This document shows, one piece after another, positions 1-10,101 of a DNA stretch of 64,000 nt. Position 1 is the first letter of the stretch. Each line of letters starts with the position of its first letter. The DNA lies in the NCBI GenBank assembly GCA_016705545.1, contig JADIYA010000001.1:558001-622000 (forward strand), given 5' to 3'. The notes beneath the pieces were generated by a model. The model worked only from the letters and a program-made list of their open reading frames with translations. It was not told the DNA's origin and did not search any database. The DNA comes from Flavobacteriales bacterium. Lineage in GTDB: Bacteria > Bacteroidota > Bacteroidia > Flavobacteriales_F > PHOS-HE28. Both the position numbers and the translations under genes were made by a program.

Positions 1-1918
1 CTTCATCGCCCATGAGCATGCTGAAGACACGGTCGGCCTCGGCGCCGTTCTCGATGGTGATCTGGCGCAAGGTGCGGCGCGTGGGGTCCATGGTGGTCTC
101 CCAGAGCTGCTCGGCGTTCATCTCACCCAAGCCCTTGTAGCGCTGCACGTGCACGCTGGCGTCCTTGTTGCCGCGCTTCATGGCTTCGATCACCGCATCG
201 CGCTCGGCCTCGTTCCAGCAATACACCTGCTCCTTGCCCTTCTTCACCTGATAGAGCGGCGGCGTGGCGATGTAGAGGTGGCCGCCTTCGATCAGCGCCT
301 GCATGTGACGGAAGAAGAAGGTCATGATCAGCGTCTGGATGTGGCTGCCATCCACATCGGCATCACACATGATCACGATCTTGTGATAGCGCAACTTGGT
401 CATGTTGAGCGCCTTGCTGTCCTCTTCGGTGCCGATGTGCACACCGAGCGCGGTGTAGATGTTCCGGATCTCCTCGTTGTCGAGGATCTTGTGCTGCATG
501 GCCTTCTCCACGTTGAGGATCTTGCCGCGCAGCGGCAGGATGGCCTGGAACTCGCGGTTACGGCCCTGCTTGGCGGTACCGCCCGCTGAATCGCCCTCCA
601 CCAGGAAGAGCTCGCTTGCGCTGGCATCCTTGCTCTGGCAATCGGCCAGCTTGCCGGGAAGCCCGCCGCCACTGAAGGCGCCCTTTCGCTGCACCAGCTC
701 GCGCGCCTTGCGGGCTGCGTGGCGCGCGGTGGCGGCCAGGATCACCTTCTCCACGATCTGCTTGGCATCGCGCGGGTGCTCCTCGAGGTAGTTCTCGAGC
801 ATCTCGCTCACGGCGATGTCCACCGCACCCATCACCTCGTTGTTGCCGAGCTTGGTCTTGGTCTGTCCCTCGAACTGGGGCTCCTGCACTTTCACGCTGA
901 TCACGGCGGTGAGCCCTTCGCGGAAATCGTCGCCGCTGATCTCGAACTTGAGCTTCTGTGTAGCACCGCTGTTGTCGGCGTATTTCTTCAGCGTGCGGGT
1001 GAGGCCACGCCGGAATCCGGCCAGGTGCGTGCCGCCCTCGTGCGTGTTGATGTTGTTGACGTACGAGTGCAGGTTCTCGTTGTAGCTGTCGTTGTACACC
1101 ATGGCGATCTCCACCGGAATGCCCTGCTTCTCGCCTTCCATGTAGATCACATCCTCGATCAGCGGCATGCGCGTGCCATCGAGGAACTTCACGAACTCCA
1201 CCAGGCCCAGGTCGCTGTAATACTCCTCGCTCACGAAGCTGCCGTCGGCGCTGGTGCGGCGCTCATCCGTAAGGGAGAGCTTGATGCCCTTGTTGAGGTA
1301 GGCCAGTTCGCGAAGGCGCGCGGCCAGCGTATCGAAGTTGAACTCGCTTGCCTGGAAGATGCTCAGATCCGGCTGGAACGTGACGATGGTGCCCCGATAG
1401 TCGGTGGTGCCGATCTCGCGAACAGGGAACTGAGGCTTGCCCTCGCTGTACTCCTGCTCGTATTTCTTGCCGTCGCGGTGCACCTCGGCGCGCAACAAGG
1501 TGCTGAGCGCATTCACGCAGCTCACGCCCACGCCGTGCAGGCCGCCGGAGACCTTATAGCTGTCCTTGTCGAATTTGCCGCCGGCGTGCAGCACGGTCAT
1601 GACCACCTCCAAGGCGCTGCGGCCCTCCTTGGCGTGCATGTCCACCGGGATTCCCCGGCCGTTGTCCTTCACGCGGATCCCGTTCTGCGGGGTGATGGTC
1701 ACTTCCACGGTATCGCAGTGGCCAGCCAGCGCCTCGTCGATGCTGTTATCGACAACCTCGTACACGAGATGGTGGAGGCCCTTCACCCCCACATCGCCGA
1801 TGTACATGGCCGGGCGCTTACGCACCGCTTCGAGGCCTTCCAATACCTGTATGCTGTCGGCCGAATAGCTCGCCGCCGCCTTCTTCTTCTCGCTCATTTC
1901 CAGGGTTGTCTCAGACAT
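1..1918 (-). CDS. gyrB: DNA gyrase subunit B (3' end cut by window edge)
   Basis: GyrB is the ATPase subunit of DNA gyrase, which introduces negative supercoils together with GyrA. The ATG at 1918 opens a frame of 639 codons that runs off the left edge, so only roughly 15 C-terminal residues should be missing. The N-terminus has the GHKL ATPase signature: the RPAMYIG segment, VVDNSIDEA, and a DNGRGIP box that binds ATP-Mg. The C-terminal part has the TOPRIM residues EGDSAGG and DADVDGSH, then the YKGLGEMN and LWETTMDP motifs that end GyrB proteins. No stop or frameshift is seen. The gene reads away from the 2-7 kb pair with 220 bp between, which holds a likely promoter. ParE is the only close alternative; the YKGLGEMN...TTMDP ending and overall length favour GyrB. 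Confidence 0.97.
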   Translation of the reverse strand, partial: MSETTLEMSEKKKAAASYSADSIQVLEGLEAVRKRPAMYIGDVGVKGLHHLVYEVVDNSIDEALAGHCDTVEVTITPQNGIRVKDNGRGIPVDMHAKEGRSALEVVMTVLHAGGKFDKDSYKVSGGLHGVGVSCVNALSTLLRAEVHRDGKKYEQEYSEGKPQFPVREIGTTDYRGTIVTFQPDLSIFQASEFNFDTLAARLRELAYLNKGIKLSLTDERRTSADGSFVSEEYYSDLGLVEFVKFLDGTRMPLIEDVIYMEGEKQGIPVEIAMVYNDSYNENLHSYVNNINTHEGGTHLAGFRRGLTRTLKKYADNSGATQKLKFEISGDDFREGLTAVISVKVQEPQFEGQTKTKLGNNEVMGAVDIAVSEMLENYLEEHPRDAKQIVEKVILAATARHAARKARELVQRKGAFSGGGLPGKLADCQSKDASASELFLVEGDSAGGTAKQGRNREFQAILPLRGKILNVEKAMQHKILDNEEIRNIYTALGVHIGTEEDSKALNMTKLRYHKIVIMCDADVDGSHIQTLIMTFFFRHMQALIEGGHLYIATPPLYQVKKGKEQVYCWNEAERDAVIEAMKRGNKDASVHVQRYKGLGEMNAEQLWETTMDPTRRTLRQITIENGAEADRVFSMLMGDE

Positions 1919-1956
1919 GGTTTCCAAGGTCAAATCGCCCTTTTTTCAAAGGCTCC

Positions 1957-1964
1957 CAAAGGTA
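1957..1964 (-). promoter_or_regulatory. Putative -7 promoter element of gyrB
   Basis: On the minus strand this reads TACCTTTG, matching the Bacteroidota sigma-A -7 consensus TAnnTTTG. It lies about 40 bp before the gyrB start. No strong TTG -33 box is evident at the ideal spacing, so the call rests on the -7 match and position. Confidence 0.35.
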
Positions 1965-2138
1965 CCTTTTCACACCCGGTTAACAGGTCCGTTTTCCCAA
2001 CACGGACGCGGATTCTGTTGATAATTAACGCTTGTTCGGAAGGGGGCGTTTACAGGGGGCTCGCAAGCCCCTGAAAACTGAACCTCAACTCCGAAGAAGA
2101 CCACCTGCTCAGCCGATTCCTGAGCCCGTATCGGACGC

Positions 2139-3848
2139 TCAGAACGCGTACGTCGCCCCGAGCATGATCAGCCCGCGCTGCGTGGGGTGTCGGTACCAGC
2201 GCTCGTATTTGCTGGCGCTGAGGTTGCTGATGTCGAGGAACATGCTCAGGCGCTTGGTGTAGCGGTACTCGGCGCCGAGGTAGAGGTCGAGGAAGCCGTC
2301 AAGCTGGGTGCGGGTGCTCACGGCCACCACGCTGCTGTCGGTGCTGGCCTCGGGCGCGCGGTAGGCGGTGCGACGGCCCAAGAACATGGCCTCGGCCTTC
2401 AGCACGAGCTTGTCGCGAAGGTTGTGGCGCGCTGCGAAGGTGAGCTTGTAGGGCGGCAGGTTCCAAGGCTCGTCCTCCACGCGGGTGGCGTAGGTGTACA
2501 CATCGATGCGCGCGCTCAGGCGCGTGTCCTTGGCGGTGCTGTAAGTGAGCTCGCCGCTGAAGTCCATGATCTCCACCTCGTCGTACACCACATCCATGCG
2601 GTCTCCGAAGGGCGTATTGGGCGTATTGATGTAGAGGGGCATATCCTCATGCGAGCTGAAGCTGGCGCGGACATCGAAGCCCAGGTTGTTGCCGAAGCTG
2701 CCGCGCAAGCCGCCATAGGCGTCGAAGAGCTTGCTGGTGTTGCGCTGGCGCGGAGCCGGGTTGAGCCAGGGGTTCTCACGTGTGAGGCTGCGGAAGCTGT
2801 TGCGCCGGCGCTCGCCGTCCAGGCCCACGTAGGGCACCAGGATGTTGTCGAAGAGCGCGTAATGCGCGTAGGCCTGCGGGAAGAAGTGGAAGGTGGTCTC
2901 GCCCAGCGCGTCGAGGTAGAGGCCCACGCCGGCGCGCACGAAGTACTTGCGGCCCACCGTGCGCACGCTGGGCAGGAGGCCGATGAGCGTGCCGCTCTGC
3001 CTGAACTCCGATGAGTCGGGGGAGACCCTTCCGCGGAAGGCGTTGTTATCGATGAGCAGCGTGGCGTGGTAGTACTCGGTCTTCTCCTGCTTGCCGGCTT
3101 CCACCGAAACGCGGATGTTGGTCTCGCGGCTTCCGCTGAAGTTGCTGTAGGTGTGCGCCTCGAGACCCACGTCGTGCGCGATGCGGCTGCTGTCCTCATA
3201 GAGGCTGCGCACGCGCGCCGCGAAGCCGATGTCGTTGTAGAACTGCTTCAGGCGGTCCTTGTCGCCATCGATCAGGCTGAGCGAATCCTCGAGCTTATCG
3301 TTGCTCGGATAGCCGTAGTAGCTGATGCGGCGCCGATCGTACATCAACCTGCCGCTGGCCTCGTTCTTCTGGATGATGTGGCGGTAGAAGGCATCGATGC
3401 TGTTGTTGCCGTAGCGGCTCGGACCCACATCGTCGAGGCCGCCGTTGCTGCTCATATGCTTCAGGTGGAAGCCGTAGCCGTTCTTCCGCGAACGGCCCTG
3501 GTTGAAATAGAGCTCGCCGATCGGCGTGTTGTATAAGCCATAACCGGCCTTCACGAAGCCCTTGTAGAGCCTCGCCTGCGCCTTCTCCACGTTGAGCTTA
3601 GCGGCGGCCAGGCTGTCTGCGCGCGGCGCGATATCGGCCTTTGCCGGAAGCAGGCTGTAGCTCACGGGCATCGTGGGCAGGATGGTGTCGATGCCCTCGG
3701 GCCGCAGGTCGATCTTCTGCGCATCGACGAGCGTGGGGTTGTAGATGCCTTGGATCACGTACTGGCCCTCGTTCTGCGCGCTTGCCCGAGGGGACAGGAA
3801 CAGCGCGAACGGCAGCACGGCGGCGAGGAGGAGGAGGTTACGCTTCAT
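2139..3848 (-). CDS. Outer-membrane beta-barrel protein (TonB-receptor-like, no plug seen)
   Basis: This is a 569-residue protein with a signal peptide (residues 1-24, cleaved near SAQ). A short N-terminal stretch and an Ala/Lys-rich region (about 75-95) come first. Alternating aromatic/polar strands then run to a C-terminus ending in Tyr-Ala-Phe, typical of outer-membrane barrels. Tyr/Phe/Arg-rich strands such as KAGYGLYNTP and LGAEYRYTKRLS are visible. I see no TonB box or plug domain. The start lies 3 bp after the stop of the TPR gene in its repaired frame, so the two form an operon. I infer that the TPR protein may assist or partner this barrel in the envelope. Substrate unknown. Confidence 0.72.
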   Translation of the reverse strand: MKRNLLLLAAVLPFALFLSPRASAQNEGQYVIQGIYNPTLVDAQKIDLRPEGIDTILPTMPVSYSLLPAKADIAPRADSLAAAKLNVEKAQARLYKGFVKAGYGLYNTPIGELYFNQGRSRKNGYGFHLKHMSSNGGLDDVGPSRYGNNSIDAFYRHIIQKNEASGRLMYDRRRISYYGYPSNDKLEDSLSLIDGDKDRLKQFYNDIGFAARVRSLYEDSSRIAHDVGLEAHTYSNFSGSRETNIRVSVEAGKQEKTEYYHATLLIDNNAFRGRVSPDSSEFRQSGTLIGLLPSVRTVGRKYFVRAGVGLYLDALGETTFHFFPQAYAHYALFDNILVPYVGLDGERRRNSFRSLTRENPWLNPAPRQRNTSKLFDAYGGLRGSFGNNLGFDVRASFSSHEDMPLYINTPNTPFGDRMDVVYDEVEIMDFSGELTYSTAKDTRLSARIDVYTYATRVEDEPWNLPPYKLTFAARHNLRDKLVLKAEAMFLGRRTAYRAPEASTDSSVVAVSTRTQLDGFLDLYLGAEYRYTKRLSMFLDISNLSASKYERWYRHPTQRGLIMLGATYAF

Positions 3849-3851
3849 GTT

Positions 3852-6800
3852 CTATTGGCCGTTGCCGCCGGGCTGGGGCAGGATGATCTCGTCCGATCCA
3901 CCGGGCACGATCTGTTCTCGTGGCACCTGACTGGCATTGATGGCATCGAGGCGCTGGCGCGCCTGTGCCACCAGATCAGGCTCGCGGCAATTGTCATCAC
4001 GCTCTGCAACGTGGCGCGCGCCTGGAAGAGGTCGTTGAGCTGCACGTACACATCGCCGAGCAGGATGAACGAGCGCGCCTTCCAATGGTCGTGACTGGAA
4101 TAGCGCTGCGCCAGCTCGAATACTTCCGTTTCAGCCTTGCGGTACTGCGTCTGCAAGTGACGGATGTAGGCCATGTTGTACTTGGCTTCGGCGCCGCGCG
4201 CCGTAGTGCTTCCGGTGGCCACGGCCTTGAACTTCGTGTAGGCCGCATCAAGCTCACCCCGATCGGCCAGGTTGCGGGCGATGAGGATGTTGCCCTCGCT
4301 CTTCAGGTCGCTGTCCGCCTGGGTGTTCGCTACCACTTTCTCCGCAGCGGTCGCGGCTTCAGCGATGCGCCCCAATTCCCGCAAGCAGCGCATCTGACCC
4401 ACCTGCGCAACCAAGGTGTTCTGCGGCGATGCAGCGATCGGCTCCAAGCGCTTGAAGTGATCGAGCGCGCCCTCGTACCGCTTGTCGCGGAAGAGGATAT
4501 CGGCGGCCATGGCCGAGGCGCTCTCCATGAATTGCGCCCCATTGCGGCGGATCACTTCTTCCAGATCGGTGATCGCTTGATCGTATGCGCCTGCGCGGTA
4601 GTGGCAATCGCCGCGGTAGTAGAGCGCGTTGAGCACGTAGCCGCCGTTGGGATACTTGCTGATGTAATCGCCGAAGGCACCGATGGCCTGCGGGCACTTC
4701 TCCTCGAAGTAGAGCTTTTCTGCGCTCTGATAGTACTTCTCGTCGAACTCCAAGGTGCCGGGGTCCACCCACTTCAACGAGCGCACGTAGGTCTCGTACT
4801 CGCTCACGCGGCCCAGCTCGATGTAGATGTTCTCCAGTCCGGCGAGCGCGTCACGCGCGCCATCCATGGTGGGGTACTTCTCCACCACGGCCTTGAATCC
4901 GGCGATGGCCTCCTCCGTGCGTCCCTGGCGCTTTTGGATGAGCGCGCTCTGCAGCATGGCCTGCCGCACCAGCGGGCTGTTGGGGTGCTGGCTCACCACC
5001 TGCGAATAGCTCGTGAGCGCCTCACTGTCGCTGCCCTGCACGATGTAGGTCTCACCGAGCTGGAACTTGGCGTCGGCGGCGTAGCGTGAATTGGGCAATT
5101 CGGCCAGCAGGGCCTTCAGCGTGGCGATCTTCTCCGGATGCTTGCGCAACAGGCCTTGGCAAACGCCCTTCTGGTACATGGCGTAGTCCCGGTCGGAGGA
5201 GCCGGTGCGCATGGCATCGTCGTACCACTTCACCGCCTGTTCGTTGTCCTTCAGCACGAAGTAGCAGTCGCCGGTTCGGAGCATGGCGTCGGCGCGTTGC
5301 CTCGCTTCGCCCTTCCTGCTCAGCACGTAGCGGCGAAAGGCCACAGCAGCCTCGGCGTAGTCCTTCTGCTTCAGGTAGGCGTAACCCATGCCGTAGCCGG
5401 CTTGCTCATACAGGTCGGTGCTGTAAGAGCCGGGGGAGTTGCGCAGATCGTCGTACTTCTGAAGCGCTGCAGTGAGGTCGCCCTTCCCATAATGACTCTC
5501 GGCCATCCAGAAGTGGGCGCGCGCATTGGTCCCCTGGTTCACCGGGTATTTCAGCGCCCGCTCGAAGAAGAGCGCGGCATCGGCGTATTTGCGGCCTTCG
5601 TAGAGCTCCACGCCGCGGTTGTACGCGAGCTTCTGGTAAGCCTCTCGCAATCGGAGGTCCTTGTTCTGGATCTCATCCAATGAAGCGAGCGCATCCTCGT
5701 AGTTGCGCGTCTTCAGATACACGTTCAGCAGGAACTCGTAAGCCTCATCTCGACGCGGGGTGTTCGGGTACGCGCGCAGGTAGCTGCGCAACGCGGTGAT
5801 GGCCTCATGGTAGGGATCGAAGCTGAGCTCGTAGGCGAGCTTGGCGTATTGGAAGAGGGCATCCTCGGTCACCTTCGCGTCGCCCTTCGATTCGCCCTCG
5901 CCCGGCTTGCCGATCTCATAGGTTTTCTTGAAGGCGTTGCGGGCGTAGTTCTTCTCGTTCAGCTTGAGGTAGCAATCGGCCATGTGGTAGCTGGCGAGCT
6001 GCGCGAGGCTGTCGTCGGCATTGGCCACGACGATCAGCTCAGCGAGCGCCTTCTGGCAATCGCCGGTCTTGTAGTAGGCATAGCCGAGGATGTAACGGTC
6101 GCTGCGGTCAACGCCCACGCGCTGGGCGCTCTTCTGAAGGTAGGGCAGCGCTTCGGCGTAGTTGCCGCGGCGGTAGTTGGCCTCGCCTGCCAGGCGGTTG
6201 ATCTCCGCCTGCCGCTTGATGCCTTGCGGATCAGCGAGCAAGGGCTTCACGTACTCGGCCAGCTCATCGTACTTGCCCTGCACGAAGAGGATCTCGGCGA
6301 TGTAAACGGGCACCAGCGGGGCGAAGTCCGCGTTGCGCTCGAGCTTGCGGAAGCCCTGCAGGGCGGTCTCGTGGTTGCCCCGCTCGTATTGGATGTGCGA
6401 GGTGTAATAGAGCGCAGGAGCGCCGAAGAGGCCGTCACTGTCCTTCACCTGCGCGAATTCGGCCAGGGCCTTCTCGCTGTTGCCGGTCTGGAAGAAGGCG
6501 TAGCCGCGCTTGAAATGGAACTCCTCAGCATCGCTGGTGCTCAAGGTCGAGGCGTTCACCTGGTCGCTCCAGGCGATCACATCCTTCCAATCCTTTTGGT
6601 TGAAGCTGTGGCGGAAGAGCTCGAGCTTGATCAGTGGCACATGCAGGTCCTCGGGGTGCTCGGTCATGAAGCGCTTGAGGCGGTACCCTGCATCGTCGTT
6701 GAAGAGACGCACGCTGCACAGGGCGACGTAGAACTCGGCTTCGGTGCGGCGCGGGTCGTGCAGGTCGCCGATACGGTCGGCCACGCGCTGGAACTCGTAC

Positions 6801-6955
6801 TGGGCGGCGCCATACTTCTCCATGCCGAAGAGCTCGATCGCGTTGATCAGGTCGGCATCCTGATGGGTGTAATGGGCGGGCCGCTGGGCATGGACGAGCA
6901 GGCTAAGTGCGAGGGCGGCCAGCAGTGCGGTAAGGCGCGTGATCAGGGTCATCAT
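3852..6955 (-). CDS. Large periplasmic tetratricopeptide-repeat protein, frameshifted near 4000
   Basis: The protein has about 1035 residues: a signal peptide (residues 1-23, ending VHAQ) followed by TPR helices through most of its length. TPR marks include repeated patterns such as ALYYRGDCHYRAGAYDQAI and AHFWMAESHYGKGDL. TPR solenoids act as protein-protein scaffolds. The ATG at 6955 was chosen because a signal peptide follows at once; the upstream extension overlaps ftsE and has no such look. Near 4000 the frame breaks. The reading frame runs to TLQSVM and then into nonsense ending at 3845. The other frame continues with NCREPDLVAQARQRL and stops at 3852, 3 bp before the barrel gene. One lost base (ATGGAC to ATGAC) explains this, as a mutation or a sequencing error. 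Confidence 0.8.
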
Positions 6956-7112
6956 CAAGCGTTCAAAGTTCACGGGGCGGCACGGGGCGCTTGGCGCTGC
7001 GCCGGTGGAGATTTCCACCCTCGCTTGTTGGTGCTTCGCAAGCGTCGGGCCGCCAGAGCCAACGCGCCATGGGGCGATCGTATTGGATGCGTGCGCACCT
7101 TTGTCCCCGATC

Positions 7113-7802
7113 ATGTCAACCGCACCGCTCGTCCAGCTCAACAACGCACGCATCTTCCAGCGTGAGAACCTGGTGCTCAACAATGTCGACTTCGCCGTGT
7201 ACAAGGGCGAGTTCCTGTACCTCATCGGCCGCACCGGTAGCGGCAAGAGCAGCCTCATGCGCGTGCTCTACGGCGACGTGCCGCTCACCGAGGGCGAGGG
7301 CTTCTGCTGCGGATTCGACCTGCGGAAACTGAAGCGCGCACAAGTGCCCTACCTCCGGCGGAAGATCGGCATCGTGTTCCAGGACTTCCAGCTGCTGAGC
7401 GACCGCACGGTGCAGGAGAACCTCTTCTTCGTGATGCGCGCCACCGGCTGGACCGACCGCAAGGCCATGGACGCCCGCGGGCAGGAGGTGCTGGAGAAAG
7501 TGGGCCTCGCGAACAAGGGCTACAAGATGCCGCACGAGCTCAGCGGCGGCGAGCAGCAACGTGTGAGCATCGCCCGCGCGCTGGTGAACGACCCCGAGCT
7601 GATCCTCGCCGACGAGCCCACCGGCAACCTCGACCCCGAGACGACCGGCGAGATCCTCGACCTGCTATTCGCCATCAGCACCCAAGGCCGCAGCGTGATC
7701 ATGGCCACGCACGACTACACCCACATGAAGAAGCTGAACACGCGAGTGGTGCGGTGCGAGGAAGGGAAGCTCCTGGAGTTGGGGGCGGTGGGTGCGGTGT
7801 AG
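7113..7802 (+). CDS. ftsE: Cell division ATP-binding protein FtsE
   Basis: This is a 229-residue ABC ATPase of the FtsE/LolD type. It has Walker A GRTGSGKSS (about residue 38), a Q-loop near FQDFQLL, the signature LSGGEQQR, Walker B LILADEPTGN and the H-loop ATHD. FtsE pairs with the membrane protein FtsX to control peptidoglycan hydrolases at the division site. No ftsX lies next to it, which is common in Bacteroidota, where the two genes are often separated. The ATG at 7113 gives MSTAPLVQL and a normal length. The longer frame upstream overlaps the divergent TPR gene and is not needed. It converges on a glycosyltransferase gene 4 bp away. A LolD-type lipoprotein exporter ATPase is the main alternative. 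Confidence 0.85.
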   Translation: MSTAPLVQLNNARIFQRENLVLNNVDFAVYKGEFLYLIGRTGSGKSSLMRVLYGDVPLTEGEGFCCGFDLRKLKRAQVPYLRRKIGIVFQDFQLLSDRTVQENLFFVMRATGWTDRKAMDARGQEVLEKVGLANKGYKMPHELSGGEQQRVSIARALVNDPELILADEPTGNLDPETTGEILDLLFAISTQGRSVIMATHDYTHMKKLNTRVVRCEEGKLLELGAVGAV

Positions 7803-7806
7803 CGCG

Positions 7807-8925
7807 TTACCCCAGCAACCCAACGATCCGCTCCGCGTTCCTCCTGTTACTGAAGCGTTCCTCCAGCACTTGCGCACGCTCCTCCAAGGCCTGGCCATTC
7901 GCGGGCTTGCCCATACAGGCGAGTATGCTCTCGCCCATGCCCTTAGAGTCGTCGTGAACGTGGCAGAGCCCTTCGAGGCCCGTTCCTTCCACCATGGGCG
8001 AATTGCACACCACATGGCGGCCGGTGAAGAGGCAGAGCAGCAATTTCAACTTGATGCCCGTGGCTTGGAAGGTGGGCAGCACGTTCACTTGTGCGGTGCG
8101 CACGAGTTCATGGATCTCGGGCGTGGCGATGCCTTCGCGCAATTCAACATTCGTTGATCTCGCTACTGCTCGCTTCAATTCATTGCTGGCATCGCTGCCA
8201 GCAATGATGAGCTTCACCGGTAAATCATCGAAGACTTTCTGCACGAGGTACAGCGCCGCCTGATCGTTCTCGGCCACGCCCAAGGCGCCGTGGTAGAACG
8301 CGAAATCCCCGAGGCCATCGGGCACCTCCACCTTCTCGCTGGCGTGGAAGGCCGGCACATGCGCCACGTTGTGGAAGTGCGACCCGAAGTAGGCCTCGTC
8401 CTTGGGCGAGATCGCCAGCACGCGCGTGGCTTCGGCCAGCACCGGCTCGAAGCGCTGCAGCTTGTGCGCCTCGTTGATGAAGTAAGTGCGGCGGAATGTG
8501 TTCGATGCGGCCTTCGCCAGGGCGCCATAGTATTCGTGCTCCACGTTGTGCGCGCGCACGATGCGGGTGCGGCCTTGCAAGCGCGGATCGCCGAGGTGGT
8601 AGCAGCAGTGAAGGCCTTCGAAGAGGATGGGGTGATCATCCCTCAGCAGTTGCTCCATCAGTGCATCGCTCCGTCGGCTCACCACCACGTAGGGCAGCGC
8701 ATTGAGCAATTGCAGTTTGCCTGTGTTCCGCGGGTAGTAGTGAACACTTGCGCAGAAGCGCTCCAATTCCTTCGCCTTCGATCGACCGTACTGGAAGCAA
8801 TGCAGGTGCACCTTCACGCCAAGCTCGGCCAACGCCTTCGCCTTGAAGTACACGTCGATCACGCCACCATAGCTGGGCGGCGCAGGAACATCGAAGCTGA
8901 CGATATGGAGGTGGCGCTCAGGCAA
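7807..8925 (-). CDS. Glycosyltransferase, family 4-like (GT-B fold)
   Basis: This 372-residue cytosolic protein looks like a GT-B glycosyltransferase. The N-terminal half carries PAPPSYGG and a VRAHNVEHEYY stretch typical of family 4-like donor/acceptor domains. The C-terminal half has FYHGALGV.EN, a KLIIAGSDAS segment and a late GTGIKLKLL region that resembles the nucleotide-sugar binding region. It follows a second glycosyltransferase gene with an 8-bp overlap, so the two are co-transcribed and probably act on the same glycan. The sugar and the product (capsule, LPS or a T9SS-linked A-LPS) cannot be told from sequence. Confidence 0.8.
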   Translation of the reverse strand: MPERHLHIVSFDVPAPPSYGGVIDVYFKAKALAELGVKVHLHCFQYGRSKAKELERFCASVHYYPRNTGKLQLLNALPYVVVSRRSDALMEQLLRDDHPILFEGLHCCYHLGDPRLQGRTRIVRAHNVEHEYYGALAKAASNTFRRTYFINEAHKLQRFEPVLAEATRVLAISPKDEAYFGSHFHNVAHVPAFHASEKVEVPDGLGDFAFYHGALGVAENDQAALYLVQKVFDDLPVKLIIAGSDASNELKRAVARSTNVELREGIATPEIHELVRTAQVNVLPTFQATGIKLKLLLCLFTGRHVVCNSPMVEGTGLEGLCHVHDDSKGMGESILACMGKPANGQALEERAQVLEERFSNRRNAERIVGLLG

Positions 8926-10018
8926 CGCGGTGCAGGAAGGCCCTCAGCGCTTCCTTCTCGCGCTCGCCATCCAATTCAGTGGCGGCGAAAATAGCGTTAA
9001 GCCGCAGCTGCTTGCGGCGCTCGGCATCTGCGATCAGGGCCTTTACAGCAGCCGTGATCAATGCTGGCTCGCAGCGCGGAATCACCACACCCGCCTCGTA
9101 CTTGCGCACGATGCCTGCTACCTCTGGCAGATTGGTCACAAGCGCCGGGATGTGCGCGCGGAAGTAGTCGAAGAGCTTGTTGGGTAGGCTGAAGCGGTAG
9201 TTGAGGTTGGTGTCCTTGTCGAGCGAGAGGCCGAGGTCGGCGTTGCGCGTGTACTGCATCATGCGCTCGTAGGGCATGCGCGGCAGCAGTCGTACGCGGT
9301 CCTGCAATGCATGCTCCTTCACCAACCGCTCCAGCACTGGCCAGGCATCGCCGCCGCCGATGATGAGCAACAGGGCTTCCGGCAATTCCTTCATGGCCAG
9401 CACGGCCTCCTCCCCGCCCCTGTCCACGTTGATGCCGCTGCCCTGCAGGACGAGGATGAAGCGATCCTCGGGCAGATCCAGATCGCTGCGGGACGGCAGC
9501 GGACCGAGCTCCTTGTGCATGGGGATGTTGCGCACCACTTCAACCGGCACCCCGTAGCGCTCGCGGTAAGCCTTGGCGATGCTGCCATTCACCGTGATCA
9601 CGTGCTCCAGCTTCGGGAAACTCCAGCGCTCGATGGCCAGCCATACGCGCTTCGCGAATCGGCCCTGGATCTCGGGCACCTCTGTGAAGTACTCGTGGCT
9701 GTCGTACACCAGTGCGCGCTGGCCTTTCGCGAGGTAGCAGGCCAGCAAGGTGTCGAGGTCGTTGGCTACGAGCAGACCCGCACGCGTTGCGAGCAGCAAG
9801 AAGTAGAGCCTCAGGTTGTACTCGGCGTAGAACAGCGGCCCCTTGCGGAAGAGCAGCCGCATGCGCTTGGTGACGTACGGCCGCTGCAGCGGAAGGCTCT
9901 CGGGCAATTCGCGCCCCACCAGCAGCACCTCGTGGCCCAGCTCGCGCAGCACCACGCAGGTGCGGTGTACACGGTTGTCGGTGCTGAGGTCGTTGGTGAC
10001 GCAGACGATGGCGCGCAT
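8918..10018 (-). CDS. Glycosyltransferase, group 1 (GT4-like)
   Basis: This 366-residue GT-B glycosyltransferase starts at the ATG at 10018 (MRAIVCVTNDLSTDNR); nine codons upstream could also be read but add nothing recognisable. The N-terminal domain has NDLDTLL and YDSHEYFTEVPE, a common pattern in group 1 transferases of surface polysaccharide loci. The C-terminal domain has VLQGSGIN, LLIIGGGDAW, RVRLLPRMPYE and a LPNKLFDYF box, where the conserved acidic residue is replaced within the usual E-x7-E region by the D of FDYF. It overlaps the downstream transferase by 8 bp. It is divergent from murB with 83 bp between them. Confidence 0.82.
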   Translation of the reverse strand: MRAIVCVTNDLSTDNRVHRTCVVLRELGHEVLLVGRELPESLPLQRPYVTKRMRLLFRKGPLFYAEYNLRLYFLLLATRAGLLVANDLDTLLACYLAKGQRALVYDSHEYFTEVPEIQGRFAKRVWLAIERWSFPKLEHVITVNGSIAKAYRERYGVPVEVVRNIPMHKELGPLPSRSDLDLPEDRFILVLQGSGINVDRGGEEAVLAMKELPEALLLIIGGGDAWPVLERLVKEHALQDRVRLLPRMPYERMMQYTRNADLGLSLDKDTNLNYRFSLPNKLFDYFRAHIPALVTNLPEVAGIVRKYEAGVVIPRCEPALITAAVKALIADAERRKQLRLNAIFAATELDGEREKEALRAFLHRVA

Positions 10019-10061
10019 GCTCGTTCTTCCGTGCGCTGTGTACAACCACCTTGCGCGGCGG

Positions 10062-10069
10062 TGAAAGTA
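10062..10069 (-). promoter_or_regulatory. Putative -7 element for the glycosyltransferase pair
   Basis: On the minus strand it reads TACTTTCA, close to TAnnTTTG, 44 bp before the start at 10018 in the short divergent gap with murB. Weak evidence based on one motif. Confidence 0.25.
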
Positions 10070-10101
10070 ACGGGGGCGTCTCCGGTAAACTTGCGCTCCG
10101 A

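Noticed and set aside
719..2074. 451-residue open frame on the plus strand opposite gyrB
   Set aside because: It is antisense to a clear gyrB; His/Val/Leu-rich composition is the mirror of the real gene in high-GC DNA.
5807..7165. 452-residue plus-strand open frame opposite the TPR gene
   Set aside because: Antisense shadow; low complexity and no recognisable fold.
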